From: Acutalibacter sp. 1XD8-33
GTDB taxonomy: Bacteria > Bacillota > Clostridia > Oscillospirales > Acutalibacteraceae
Assembly: GCF_003612555.1 (NCBI RefSeq)
Contig: NZ_RAZF01000003.1
Span: 62,001 to 126,000 of the forward strand
Direction of reading: 5' to 3'
DNA length: 64,000 nucleotides
Part shown: piece by piece, positions 35,441 through 43,876 of the stretch
Numbering within the stretch: the stretch's first letter is position 1
Layout of the letters: every line of letters begins with the position of its first letter
Made by a program: the position numbers and the translations under genes
The notes under the pieces: model-generated
What the model saw: the letters and a program-made list of their open reading frames with translations, nothing else
The model's database searches: none
Told to the model about the DNA's origin: nothing

Positions 35441-37231
35441 TTATTTCTTCACAACGGCGTTGAACTTGCACTTCTCCATGCACACGCCACACTTGATGCA
35501 CTTGTTGGTATCGATCACATGGGCCTCCTTCACCTTGCCGGAGATGGCGCCCACCGGGCAGTTTCTGGCGCAGAGGGTGCAGCCCTTGCACTTGTCGGCC
35601 TCAATATGGAAGTTGGTCAGGGCCTTGCAGGCGCCTGCCGGGCAGCGATGCTCGGTGACGTGAGCCTCATACTCGTCCCGGAAGTATTTCAGGGTGGAGA
35701 GCACCGGGTTGGGGGCCGTCTGGCCCAGGCCGCACAGGGAATTCTCCTTGATATAGTAGCAGAGCTCCTCCATCCTATCAATATCTTCCAGAGTGCCCTT
35801 GCCACTGGTAATCTTGTCCAGAATCTCCAAAAGGCGCTTGGTGCCCACCCGGCAGGGGGTGCACTTGCCGCAGCTCTCGTCCACGGTGAATTCCAGGAAG
35901 AACTTGGCAATATCCACCATGCAGGTGGTCTCGTCCATGACGATCAGTCCGCCGGAGCCCATCATGGAGCCGATGGCGATCAGGTTGTCGTAGTCGATGG
36001 GGGTGTCGATGAGAGAGGCGGGGATGCAGCCGCCGGAGGGGCCACCGGTCTGGGCCGCCTTGAAGGTGTGGCCGCCGGGCACGCCGCCGCCGATGTCCTC
36101 CACGACCTCCCGCAGGGTGGTGCCCATGGGAACCTCCACCAGGCCCGTGTTGGTGATCTTGCCGCCCAGGGCGAATACCTTGGTGCCGGGGGACTTCTCG
36201 GTGCCGATGGACTTGAACCAGTCCGCGCCTTTCAGGATAATCTGGGGGATATTGGCGTAGGTCTCCACGTTGTTCAGCACCGTGGGCTTGCCAAAGAGTC
36301 CCTTCAGCGCCGGGAAGGGAGGCCGGACCCTGGGCTCGCCCCGCTTGCCCTCGATGGAGGTCATCAAAGCGGTCTCCTCGCCGCACACAAACGCGCCCGC
36401 GCCCAGGCGGATGTCGATATCAAAGTCAAATCCAGAATCAAAGATGTTCTTGCCCAGAAGGCCGTATTCCCTGGCCTGATTGATGGCGATCTGCAGGCGC
36501 TTCACTGCGATGGGATACTCGGCCCGGATGTAGATGTAGCCCTGGGACGCGCCAATGGCGTAGCCCGCGATGGCCATGGCCTCCAGCACGCTGTGGGGGT
36601 CGCCCTCCAGCACGGAGCGGTCCATGAACGCGCCCGGGTCGCCCTCGTCGGCGTTGCAGCAGGCGTACTTCTGGTCGGCCTGATTGGCTGCGGCGAATTT
36701 CCACTTCAGGCCCGTGGGGAAGCCCGCACCGCCGCGCCCTCTGAGGCCGGAGGCCAGCATGGTGTCGATCACCTGCTGGGGGGTCATCTCGGTGAGCACC
36801 TTGCCCAGCGCCGCATAGCCGTCCTGGGCGATGTACTCGTCGATGAGCTCGGGGTTGATGACGCCGCAGTTCCGCAGAGCGATGCGCATCTGCTTGGCAT
36901 AGAAGGTGGTCTCGTTCAGGGACTTGGTGGTGTTGTCGTCCACCACGGTCTCCTGATACAGGAGGCGGGTGACGATGCGGCCCTTCAAAAGGTGCTCGGA
37001 CACGATCTCCGGCACGTCCTCTGGGGTGACGCGGCTATAGAACGCGCCCTCGGGGTACACCACCATGATGGGGCCCAGCGCGCACAGGCCGAAGCAGCCC
37101 GTGCGGATGACGTTTACTTCCCTCTCCAGGCCCTGGGCCTTGATCTCCTCGTTGAGCTTCTCGATGATCTGCTCGCTGTTGGAGGAGGTGCAGCCGGTGC
37201 CGCCGCAGACCAGCACATTAGATCGAAACAT
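35441..37231 (-). CDS. NuoF-like NADH-binding subunit of the hydrogenase
   Basis: A 596-aa HydB/HndC-type flavoprotein. An N-terminal thioredoxin-like 2Fe-2S domain (CGGTGCTSS; GCFGLCALGP) is followed by the FMN/NADH core (GRGGAGFPTGLKW; CNADEGDPGAFMDR) and the 4Fe-4S motif ESCGKCTPCRVG. The C-terminal 2[4Fe-4S] ferredoxin has CKGCTLCARNCP and CIKCGVCMEKC. It transfers electrons between NAD(P)H and ferredoxin or hydrogen. AAGGAGG precedes the ATG. Confidence 0.94.
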   Translation of the reverse strand: MFRSNVLVCGGTGCTSSNSEQIIEKLNEEIKAQGLEREVNVIRTGCFGLCALGPIMVVYPEGAFYSRVTPEDVPEIVSEHLLKGRIVTRLLYQETVVDDNTTKSLNETTFYAKQMRIALRNCGVINPELIDEYIAQDGYAALGKVLTEMTPQQVIDTMLASGLRGRGGAGFPTGLKWKFAAANQADQKYACCNADEGDPGAFMDRSVLEGDPHSVLEAMAIAGYAIGASQGYIYIRAEYPIAVKRLQIAINQAREYGLLGKNIFDSGFDFDIDIRLGAGAFVCGEETALMTSIEGKRGEPRVRPPFPALKGLFGKPTVLNNVETYANIPQIILKGADWFKSIGTEKSPGTKVFALGGKITNTGLVEVPMGTTLREVVEDIGGGVPGGHTFKAAQTGGPSGGCIPASLIDTPIDYDNLIAIGSMMGSGGLIVMDETTCMVDIAKFFLEFTVDESCGKCTPCRVGTKRLLEILDKITSGKGTLEDIDRMEELCYYIKENSLCGLGQTAPNPVLSTLKYFRDEYEAHVTEHRCPAGACKALTNFHIEADKCKGCTLCARNCPVGAISGKVKEAHVIDTNKCIKCGVCMEKCKFNAVVKK

Positions 37232-37245
37232 AGGTTATTTCCTCC

Positions 37246-37626
37246 TTACTTCGCGCCGATGGCGTTGGCGCCGATGGTATATTCGGTGACCACATTGCCG
37301 TTTACCAGGTGATCGTTTACCACCCGCACGGCCTTCTCTGCGGTCATTTTCACATAGGTGACCTTCTCCTTGCCGGGGGTGATCACTTCCACCACAGGCT
37401 CATACTGGCAGATGCCGATGCAGCCGGTCTGGGTGACCATGGTGTCCTTGAGGCCTCTTTTCGCGACCTCCTCCACAAAAGCGTTGAGCACCGGGCGGGC
37501 TCCGGCGGCGATGCCGCAGGTGGCCATGCCCACCAGCACACGGGTCTCGGCCTCGGCGTTCTCCCGGATGTTCACAGAGGCCCGGGCCTTATCACGAATG
37601 GCTTGCAGTTCTGCTAAAGATTTCAT
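37246..37626 (-). CDS. HndB-like 2Fe-2S ferredoxin subunit
   Basis: A 126-aa thioredoxin-like 2Fe-2S protein, similar to NADP-reducing hydrogenase subunit HndB. Cluster cysteines are in MATCGIAAGA and QTGCIGICQYEP. AAAGGAG precedes the ATG at 37626; the frame to 37749 is repeat sequence. It sits 14 bases before the NuoF-like gene. Confidence 0.88.
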   Translation of the reverse strand: MKSLAELQAIRDKARASVNIRENAEAETRVLVGMATCGIAAGARPVLNAFVEEVAKRGLKDTMVTQTGCIGICQYEPVVEVITPGKEKVTYVKMTAEKAVRVVNDHLVNGNVVTEYTIGANAIGAK

Positions 37627-37699
37627 ATTTGATGTAGCTCCTTTCCAAAATATGGGTAAACGTTCCATAAAGCATTCAGGAAAAGTTTTTGAGTACTGT

Positions 37700-37795
37700 A
37701 ATTGGTAATGTGGGGCGCTGGCGCAAAGCGACCTCCAGCGCAAGTCCACGAGACGCTGTCTCGCGCTCTGCAGCCTTGAAAGGCTGGCGAACTTT
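37700..37795. repeat. Short composite repeat within the hydrogenase operon
   Basis: About 100 bases with GACGCTGTCTCG and CTTTGAAAGGCTGGCGAAC motifs related to the dispersed repeat family, between the ATPase gene and the HndB-like gene. Confidence 0.5.
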
Positions 37796-38374
37796 TTACC
37801 CGGCTTCGCCGTCGTTCCCCAAAAGCTCAGCGGTGTTCTCCTCCAGGTATTCCTTCACCCACTGGGTCACGTCCGGGGCGTTCAGGGGCACATCCTCCCC
37901 CAGCACCTGGCGCAGCTCCCGGGTGTCCAGGTCGAACTCCCGCTCCTCCCCGCTCTCCAGCCGGAGCTTCCGGGTGTACAGAAAGTCCAGCTGGGGGTTC
38001 ATCATCACCAGCATGTTCACGGTACCATTGATATCCCCCAAAGGGATCATATCCACGCTGGAAGGCTTGAACACAGCGGCGGTGGTGGTCCCAACCCCCA
38101 CCGTGGACTGGATGGAAAAGCTCCCCCCGGTCATCTCCGCCTCCATCTTGAACAGCGGCACGCCCAGCCCCACGCTCCGGGTGGTTCGAGTGGTGAAGAA
38201 CGGATCGGTGACGTGCTCCACCTGCTCCGGGGTCATGCCCCGGCCGTTGTCGCTGATGGAGATGGACAGGGTGTCCGCCCCCGCGTCCTCCTCCACCGCG
38301 ATGGTGATCAGGCTGGCCCCGGCGGAGATGGAATTCTGGGCGATGTCCATCACATTTAAGGATAGCTCACGCAT
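37796..38374 (-). CDS. GHKL ATPase of the hydrogenase locus
   Basis: A 192-aa protein with a histidine-kinase/anti-sigma type ATP-binding fold: N box MDIAQNSISA, G1 box ISDNGRGM and G2-like TRSVGLGVPL. It has no membrane or dimerisation domain. The C-terminal part (about 125-190) is unique. AAGGAGG precedes the ATG. Such proteins recur in [FeFe]-hydrogenase loci of Clostridia; a regulatory role is inferred. Confidence 0.85.
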   Translation of the reverse strand: MRELSLNVMDIAQNSISAGASLITIAVEEDAGADTLSISISDNGRGMTPEQVEHVTDPFFTTRTTRSVGLGVPLFKMEAEMTGGSFSIQSTVGVGTTTAAVFKPSSVDMIPLGDINGTVNMLVMMNPQLDFLYTRKLRLESGEEREFDLDTRELRQVLGEDVPLNAPDVTQWVKEYLEENTAELLGNDGEAG

Positions 38375-38385
38375 GGCAGTCCTCC

Positions 38386-38532
38386 TTACTGGTCCTTTTT
38401 GAACATAGACCACCATTCGACTTCTTTTTTCGCCTCTCTGATGATCCCGGCGGCTTCTTCGGCGGTTTTTGCCTTGCTCTCCACCAGCTGGGCCAAAAGC
38501 TCCAGAAAAGCGTTTAACTGTGCGTCGCTCAT
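38386..38532 (-). CDS. Small helical protein of the hydrogenase operon
   Basis: A 48-aa acidic, helix-rich protein (MSDAQLNAFLELLAQLVESK at the start, WWSMFKK near the end). It starts just after the NuoE stop codon and ends before the ATPase gene. Its own ribosome site is weak, so it probably depends on coupling. Placement in a tight operon supports it. Confidence 0.6.
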   Translation of the reverse strand: MSDAQLNAFLELLAQLVESKAKTAEEAAGIIREAKKEVEWWSMFKKDQ

Positions 38533-38536
38533 GGGC

Positions 38537-39034
38537 TTACTCGGCGTATTTGTCCAGGATGCCGTCCACGTCCTCGGGGACCAAGCGGCCATATACATCC
38601 TCGTTGATCATCATGACCGGGGCCAGGCCGCAGGCGCCGATACACCGGCAGGCCGTCAGGGAGAACAGGCCGTCCTCGGTGCACTCCTCGGGCTGGATAC
38701 CCAACTTCTGGGTGATCCGGTCCAGCACCTTGTCAGAGCCCTTCACATAACAGGCGGTGCCCAGGCACACGGAGATATGGTTGCGGCCCTTGGGTGTCAG
38801 GGAGAACTGGGAGTAGAAGGTAGAGACCCCGTAGACCTCCTCCAGGGGCACCTCCAGGCCATCGGCGATCTTCTTCTGCACCTCCAGGGGCAGGTATCCG
38901 TAAATGTCCTGGGCCTCGTGGAGGGCGGGCATGACCGCGCCGGGCTGGCCTTTCAGACCGCTGATCACTTCATCGAGCTTCTGCGCCTGCTCTGCGGTAT
39001 CGTGGAAAGGCAGGCTGCTAATCCGTTTTTGCAT
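38537..39034 (-). CDS. NuoE-like 2Fe-2S subunit of the hydrogenase
   Basis: A 165-aa HydC/HndA-type subunit. The thioredoxin-like 2Fe-2S cysteines are in VCLGTACYVKG and TACRCIGACG; the N-terminal helical part includes MPALHEAQDIYGYLP. AAAGGAAG precedes the ATG. First gene of the structural hydrogenase transcript, directly after a region with an operator-like palindrome. Confidence 0.93.
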   Translation of the reverse strand: MQKRISSLPFHDTAEQAQKLDEVISGLKGQPGAVMPALHEAQDIYGYLPLEVQKKIADGLEVPLEEVYGVSTFYSQFSLTPKGRNHISVCLGTACYVKGSDKVLDRITQKLGIQPEECTEDGLFSLTACRCIGACGLAPVMMINEDVYGRLVPEDVDGILDKYAE

Positions 39035-39149
39035 AAATCGACCATCTTCCTTTCTTCATGCGTGCTTAGTTTAAATATAGCAAAAGAGCCGCGCCTTATA
39101 ATTCTCTTAAAGAATCATTCGTAAAAGAACAACATTTTCCAACAAAAAC

Positions 39150-39187
39150 TATCGATACTAATGGTAATTGTTACCAATATATCGATA
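39150..39187. promoter_or_regulatory. Nested operator-like palindromes upstream of the hydrogenase structural genes
   Basis: Two identical TATCGATA sites (39150-39157 and 39180-39187) flank TGGTAATTGTTACCA (39162-39176), an inverted repeat with six paired bases on each side of TTG. Its layout is close to the 7-1-7 box of Fur-type regulators. A possible -10 (TATAAG, minus strand) lies nearer the gene at about 39092-39097. Confidence 0.6.
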
Positions 39188-39202
39188 TAGGATGTGCAAA
39201 TA

Positions 39203-39928
39203 CTAAATCCTGCCGAACCGCACCGCTTCCAACACCGCCTTCCGGGATTTCTCCGGCAGGGCAATCTGCAAGGCCAGGGAGGTGGCCAGGGTATCCAGGT
39301 AGTGGCTGTCCGAGTCTCGAAGGATTCCCATCCCCCCCAACTCCGGATATTGAGCCCGGAGAGTCTCCAAATCACATTCCCGGGTGACCTCCGCCACGGT
39401 GTAGCCGCCCTCCGGAGGGATGCTGCCCAGAGAGGCGATCACACTGTAGGAATCCCGGTCCACATGGGCGGGAAAGGCCGTGCCGCCATAGCGCTCGCAT
39501 AGCTCCCGCACCTCTCCCGCCCCCACAAAAGAGGCTACCAACAGCAGGTCCTCCAGGGTTCCAGTGAGCGCATCCTGGCTGTTGAGAATGCGCTGCTCCC
39601 CAAAAATCTCCGCCTTATTCTTGATATGCGGCATGTTGTCCTGGATATACCGGTCAAATTCCAGCGCTCCCTCCAACGTCTCAAAAAGGCAGACCACATG
39701 GGCTTCTTCAGCGGTGCACAGTTCCATGCCGGGAATGGCCAGAATGCCAGCCTCCTCCGCTACGGCCAGCACCGCTGGGGCGTTTTGGCAAGTGTTGTGG
39801 TCCGTGATAGCGATGATCTCCAGGCCGGAGATGGCCGCCATGCCCACGATATTGTTGGGGGTCATATCGTTGTCCCCGCAGGGGGACAGGCAGGAGTGGA
39901 TGTGGAAGTCGTAAAAATACCGGTTCAT
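39203..39928 (-). CDS. PHP-domain phosphoesterase of the hydrogenase locus
   Basis: A 241-aa PHP-domain protein: DFHIHSCLSPCG near the start, AITDHNTCQNA near residue 45, PGMELCTAEEAHV near 67 and RDSDSHYLDT near the end are the metal-binding motifs. The true start is the ATG at 39928, overlapping the stop of the DRTGG gene (ATGA); the long frame to 40345 is out-of-frame with that gene and not coding. PHP proteins of this kind accompany [FeFe] hydrogenases in Clostridia; the substrate is unknown. Confidence 0.85.
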   Translation of the reverse strand: MNRYFYDFHIHSCLSPCGDNDMTPNNIVGMAAISGLEIIAITDHNTCQNAPAVLAVAEEAGILAIPGMELCTAEEAHVVCLFETLEGALEFDRYIQDNMPHIKNKAEIFGEQRILNSQDALTGTLEDLLLVASFVGAGEVRELCERYGGTAFPAHVDRDSYSVIASLGSIPPEGGYTVAEVTRECDLETLRAQYPELGGMGILRDSDSHYLDTLATSLALQIALPEKSRKAVLEAVRFGRI

Positions 39929-40257
39929 TGCAACGTGTCGTGGACCTTGATGGCGGTCCGGTACAGGTTCTCCCCCGTCCCGTAAACGGGGATACCCTGC
40001 ATCTCCGCCCGCTTGGCGGCGTCCTGGTCCAGGGCGGCGTCCTCGCAGAGCACGATGCAGGCGGTGTCCGCCAGGGCCGAAACGGCGATGGCGTTCAGGT
40101 TGCCCATCACGGTCAGCCACACGTCCCCGCTCTGGGCCCGGCCCATCACCCAGCTGAGCAGGTCCCCTATGTAGCAGCCCTCGGCCTGGTTCTCCTGGCC
40201 GTCCTCTCCGGCGAGAAGCCTCCAGCCGCAGATTCCCGCCAGTTCCTTTACAGTCAT
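39925..40257 (-). CDS. DRTGG-domain protein of the hydrogenase locus
   Basis: A 110-aa DRTGG-like protein (MTVKELAGICGWRLLAG; CYIGDLLSWVMGRAQSGDVW; CIVLCEDAALDQ). DRTGG domains are nucleotide-sensing partners of CBS and phosphotransacetylase domains, here stand-alone. AAAGGATG precedes the ATG. A second, related protein is encoded at 42741-43091, so the locus has two. Confidence 0.82.
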   Translation of the reverse strand: MTVKELAGICGWRLLAGEDGQENQAEGCYIGDLLSWVMGRAQSGDVWLTVMGNLNAIAVSALADTACIVLCEDAALDQDAAKRAEMQGIPVYGTGENLYRTAIKVHDTLQ

Positions 40258-40274
40258 GTGAATCATCCTTTCTA

Positions 40275-40815
40275 TTGTGTGAGACCTTGGGGCTCTGCCC
40301 CAAACCCCGCAAGGGGCCTAACGCCCCTTGACCGCGTAATGTCACTCCTCACTTCGTTCGTCGTGAACGTCTTACGATTTTTTGACGAGCTGACCTAACA
40401 ACCGTAAAATGTTTCGTAGACTTCGTGAAACGAAGTCTTACCTTTCTCAAAGGTTGCAGGGGTTTGGGGGCGCTGGTCCCCAGTGGGGACCGTCAAGCGC
40501 TGACCGAGCCGGCAGGCGAGACCAGAGTCCCCAAGGTCTTTCCCTTGACCTTAACACCTGAGAAGCGCAATTTTTGCGGGTGTGAATAATAGTTAATCTC
40601 GCTCTGCTCGATTAACTATCCGAGTTTTGCAAAGCAAAACTCTTACAAGAGGGGGGCGGAGAGTTCATCTCGTGTAACGAGATGAAACTCTTTTGCAACT
40701 GAATAAAAAGCTCCCCTAGTACCAGAGAAAGCCAGCTCCAGCCGCAGTATCCCAGCCAAAGCGCCCGCCCAGCCGTGTGCTCCGCAACCAGTCGGCGCGC
40801 GCACTCACGCGCCCA
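40275..40815. repeat. Composite repeat splitting the hydrogenase locus
   Basis: About 540 bases without a gene. The sequence from about 40545 to 40700 (ACCTTAACACCTGAGAAGCG, then TTAATC..GATTAA, GAGTTTTGC/GCAAAACTC at 40622-40642, GAGTTCATCTCG/CGAGATGAAACTC) reappears inverted at about 53085-53260. The tail (AGCCAGCTCC..GTATCCCAGCCAA) recurs at 43565-43615 and 52355-52415. Confidence 0.87.
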
Positions 40816-40863
40816 TACAAACTCTCAAAACGATATTCTCCGGCCAAGCCCCTCTGCCCCGGT

Positions 40864-42186
40864 CTATTTCTCCGGCTTATCCCCGCCGTTCCAGCCAAAG
40901 CCCTCCAGCTCCGAGAGGGTGCTGGCAACCTTCTGCATCTCCTTGCGGTAGACGAACACGCAGTCGGTTTTCTTGCACATGCCCTTCACCACGTCCTCGG
41001 CGAAGGCCCGGCAGGTAGGGGCCCCGCAGGCGCCGCAGTCCAGGCCGGGCAGCTCCTCCTCGATGCCGTCGATCTCCACCATCATCTGCATGGCCTGCTT
41101 CAGGTCCGTGGAGAGGGTCATCACATTGGAGAACTCCAGCTCCTCCTCCCACTCCATCTCGTTGGGCACGGGCCCTCCGGCCAGATGGTTCTGGCTGACA
41201 GGCAGGTATTTCCGCAGCCGCTGGATCCGGGCCTTGGCCACATAGGGGTTCTCCACGCAGAGCACGCCCCCCACGCAGCCCCCGGAGCAGGCGTTCAGCT
41301 CGATGAAGTCCAGGTCGCCGATGCGTTCGTCCTCCACCTCTTCCAACACCCGAATCACGTTCTCGATGCCGTCCGCCGCCAGATATTTCTCGTTGAGCAG
41401 CGCCGCCGACTCCCCGCCGCTGGTGGACCAGCCCACGCCGATGATCCCGGAGTTGGCGATGGGCTCCACGCTCTCCAGCCGGTCCATGGTGTGGCTGAGG
41501 GTGGGGAACACCTCGCTGATGGCGATGGCCCCGTCCACGCTGGACTTCTCCACGCCCAGGGGCATTTTGATGTCCGTCACCTTGGCCGGGCAGGGGGTGA
41601 TGAAAAAGCAGCCGATGTCCTTTTCCGGCAAGCCGGTTTTCTCCATGGCCTCCTTCTTGGCCATGATGGCCGCAGTCTCCATGGGGGACTTCAGGGGCAG
41701 CACATGGTCGCACAGGTCCGGAAAGCGTACCCGGATCAGCCGCACCACCGCTGGGCAGGCCGAGCTGATGATGGGCCTGGGCAGGGGCAAGGCGCTCTCC
41801 GAGTTGTACATGAGCTTACGGGTGGCCTCGCTGACCAGCTCCGCCGCCCGGGACACCTCGTAGACCTGATCAAAGCCCATCTGCTTGAGGCCCGTAAGTA
41901 CATAGTCGATATCGTCCAGATTGTTGAACTGCCCATAGAGGGACGGGGCCGGCAGGGCGATGGTATATTGAAACTTGCCCAGAGCCTCTAGATGGGTGAA
42001 ATGGGCCCGCTTGGCGTGATGGGGGCAGATGCGGATGCACTCCCCGCAGTCGATGCACCGTTCCTTGGCGATGAACGCCTTGCCGTCCCGGATGCGGATG
42101 GCCTCTGTGGGGCAGCGCTTCACGCAGTTGGTGCAGCCCACGCATTTCTCTTCCTTTAATGTAACCGAATGGTAAAATTCCGGCAT
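40864..42186 (-). CDS. [FeFe] hydrogenase-like protein with FeS (PF04060) domain
   Basis: A 440-aa protein with an N-terminal 2[4Fe-4S] ferredoxin (CVGCTNCVKRCP; CIDCGECIRICP), then a shortened hydrogenase large-subunit domain. Its H-cluster motifs are altered: SSACPAVV instead of TSCSPGW, TPCPAKV instead of MPCTAKK, and ACSGGCVGGVLCVENP as L3. Four cluster-type cysteines remain. The C-terminus has the CGACGAPTCRAF iron-sulfur motif. The divergence and the regulator-like neighbours suggest a sensory or slow-turnover hydrogenase (inference). AAGGAGG precedes the ATG. Confidence 0.85.
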   Translation of the reverse strand: MPEFYHSVTLKEEKCVGCTNCVKRCPTEAIRIRDGKAFIAKERCIDCGECIRICPHHAKRAHFTHLEALGKFQYTIALPAPSLYGQFNNLDDIDYVLTGLKQMGFDQVYEVSRAAELVSEATRKLMYNSESALPLPRPIISSACPAVVRLIRVRFPDLCDHVLPLKSPMETAAIMAKKEAMEKTGLPEKDIGCFFITPCPAKVTDIKMPLGVEKSSVDGAIAISEVFPTLSHTMDRLESVEPIANSGIIGVGWSTSGGESAALLNEKYLAADGIENVIRVLEEVEDERIGDLDFIELNACSGGCVGGVLCVENPYVAKARIQRLRKYLPVSQNHLAGGPVPNEMEWEEELEFSNVMTLSTDLKQAMQMMVEIDGIEEELPGLDCGACGAPTCRAFAEDVVKGMCKKTDCVFVYRKEMQKVASTLSELEGFGWNGGDKPEK

Positions 42187-42315
42187 AATTGATGACAATC
42201 CTCCTTCTTTACGGGGCGCGAGTAGAATTCCCGACGGGCATCCCGGCCGGTGCGCCCGCGGGGACGGCAAAGCCCCGCCCTCCCCGGGCATGTTCCCCGC
42301 AAAGCAGAACCTCTG

Positions 42316-42744
42316 CTATTTTCTTCCGGGACAGACCGCCATTTTCACCGTGGTGCCCTCGCCCACGACAGAATCGATGGTCATCTCGTCGGTATATTTC
42401 TTCATGTTGGGCAGGCCCATGCCCGCACCGAAACCCAGGGCCCGCACATTGTCCGGGGCGGTGGACCAGCCGGCCTGCATGGCCTGCTCCACGTCCGGAA
42501 TGCCGGGGCCGTGGTCGATAAGGGCGATGTCCACCCGATCGGGGTCCACATCCACAATGGCCACGCCGCCGCCGCCGTGGATCACCAGGTTGATCTCCCC
42601 CTCGTACATGGCGATGGCCACCCGGCGGATGGCGTCCGGCTCGTAGCCCAGCTTCTTCAGTTTATGTTTCACATCTCCGGAGGCCTCGCCCGCCCGGGTG
42701 AAGTCATCCCCCGGCACTTGGTATTCCAGATGCAGCATGCTCAT
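42316..42744 (-). CDS. RsbW-like ATP-binding protein of the hydrogenase locus
   Basis: A 142-aa anti-sigma/serine kinase-type ATPase: YEGEINLVIHGGG (N box), LIDHGPGIPD (G1) and FGAGMGLPNMKKY (G2). Overlaps the DRTGG gene by ATGA and has GGGAGG upstream. It could phosphorylate or bind the DRTGG protein or an unseen regulator; the partner is not identifiable here. Confidence 0.85.
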   Translation of the reverse strand: MSMLHLEYQVPGDDFTRAGEASGDVKHKLKKLGYEPDAIRRVAIAMYEGEINLVIHGGGGVAIVDVDPDRVDIALIDHGPGIPDVEQAMQAGWSTAPDNVRALGFGAGMGLPNMKKYTDEMTIDSVVGEGTTVKMAVCPGRK

Positions 42745-43091
42745 TGGATCTCGCAGCCTCCCCTCAGCCCGCCCTCAAACAGCAGTCCGCAGGCGGTAAA
42801 CATCCGGTATGGCGTGGAGAGCACGGTCATATCTTTCATCTCCGCCAGGTCCAGTACCTGCTGGTTCACGGGCTTGCCCCGCACAAAGATGATACAGTGC
42901 ATATCCATCATCTCGGCCGTGCGCACCACCTGGGGGTTCATCAGCCCCGTCAGCAGCACGGACTGGTCTTTCACAAAGGCCAGCACGTCGCTCATCATGT
43001 CGCTGCCGCAGGCGGTTTTCACCTCCTGCTCCATGTCGCCCTCAATGAGCACCTGGCATTTCAGTATGTCCACAATGTCCTTTACTTGCAT
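42741..43091 (-). CDS. DRTGG-domain protein, first gene of the hydrogenase locus
   Basis: A 116-aa DRTGG-type protein (MQVKDIVDILKCQVL; MMSDVLAFVKDQSVLLTG; MHCIIFVRGK). CAGGAGGAAA precedes the ATG. It resembles the protein at 39925-40257 in length and layout. Translational coupling to the RsbW-like ATPase suggests that the two act together. Confidence 0.83.
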   Translation of the reverse strand: MQVKDIVDILKCQVLIEGDMEQEVKTACGSDMMSDVLAFVKDQSVLLTGLMNPQVVRTAEMMDMHCIIFVRGKPVNQQVLDLAEMKDMTVLSTPYRMFTACGLLFEGGLRGGCEIQ

Positions 43092-43137
43092 AATGTTTCC
43101 TCCTGGTATTTATATTTTGTGGTGATAGGGTATGCCT

Positions 43138-43645
43138 CTTCAGACCTTGGAGGCTCTGCCTCCAAGCCTCCGCAATGGGGCCGAAACTTGGCAAAGCCAA
43201 GTTTTCCGCCCCTTGACCGCGCAATGTCACTCCTCATTTCATTCGTCGTGAAGATTTTATGTTATTTGCCAAGCTGACCAGGGTAAAAGTTTCGTCCACC
43301 TTTTCAAAGGTGGGAGGGTGTGCCTTAGCAACGTCCCACGGCCTTGCCCTTGACCTTTACTCCTGAGAAAAAAGCGCAGGAAGGGTAAATGAAAGTCTCC
43401 AGTGGGACGTTTTGCGTAGGGGGTCTACGCTTCCGCTCCGGTCGGCGCTGAACGGTCCCCACAGGGGACCAGCGCCCCTCGTCGGGGGGCGACAATCGCC
43501 AGTGGCGATTTCCCGTCGCCGACCGAGCCGACAGGCGAGACCCCCTTGGAAAAGGGGAAGCCCATCTGTGGGCGGAGTATCTCAGCCAGAATGCCCGCCC
43601 AGACTGGTGCTCCTTACCGTACCCCCGGCCCCGGCAGGCCTCCGG
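43138..43645. repeat. Composite intergenic repeat
   Basis: About 500 bases without a gene between the hydrogenase locus and serC. It holds the GGAGGCTCTGCCTCC palindrome, the CCCTTGACCGCGCAATGTCA anchor, the AAAAGTTTCGTCCACC block, ATCGCCAGTGGCGAT hairpins and the AGTATCTCAGCCAG tail. Confidence 0.85.
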
Positions 43646-43777
43646 AGCATCATCCGAAAGCCACTTTTGGACACAAAATTCCCCGCAACCAGTATAACAT
43701 ATTCCTGCGGGAAGTGCAATCATTTTGTGAATTCCGCCGCATTTTTCCGCCAGTCCCTTTTCCTTCCGGTTTTTTTC

Positions 43778-43806
43778 TTGCATTTCCCGCTCCCAAAGGG
43801 TATAAT
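43778..43806 (+). promoter_or_regulatory. Promoter of serC
   Basis: TTGCAT (43778-43783), 17 bases, TATAAT (43801-43806). The start codon is 71 bases downstream. Confidence 0.8.
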
Positions 43807-43876
43807 GAAAGTCACACACATTTTTCACCGCGCTAATTTATCAAAATACCACACTGAATTTTTAGGAGGCGTTTGT

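Noticed and set aside
33679-37312. Two frames of nearly 600 codons on the plus strand opposite the hydrogenase genes
   Set aside because: They mirror the real NuoF- and HydA-like genes codon by codon and are rich in Gly, Ala, Val, His and Leu without motifs.
39929-40345. N-terminal extension of the PHP protein
   Set aside because: It runs out of frame through the DRTGG gene and into repeat DNA. The ATG at 39928 gives the normal PHP start.
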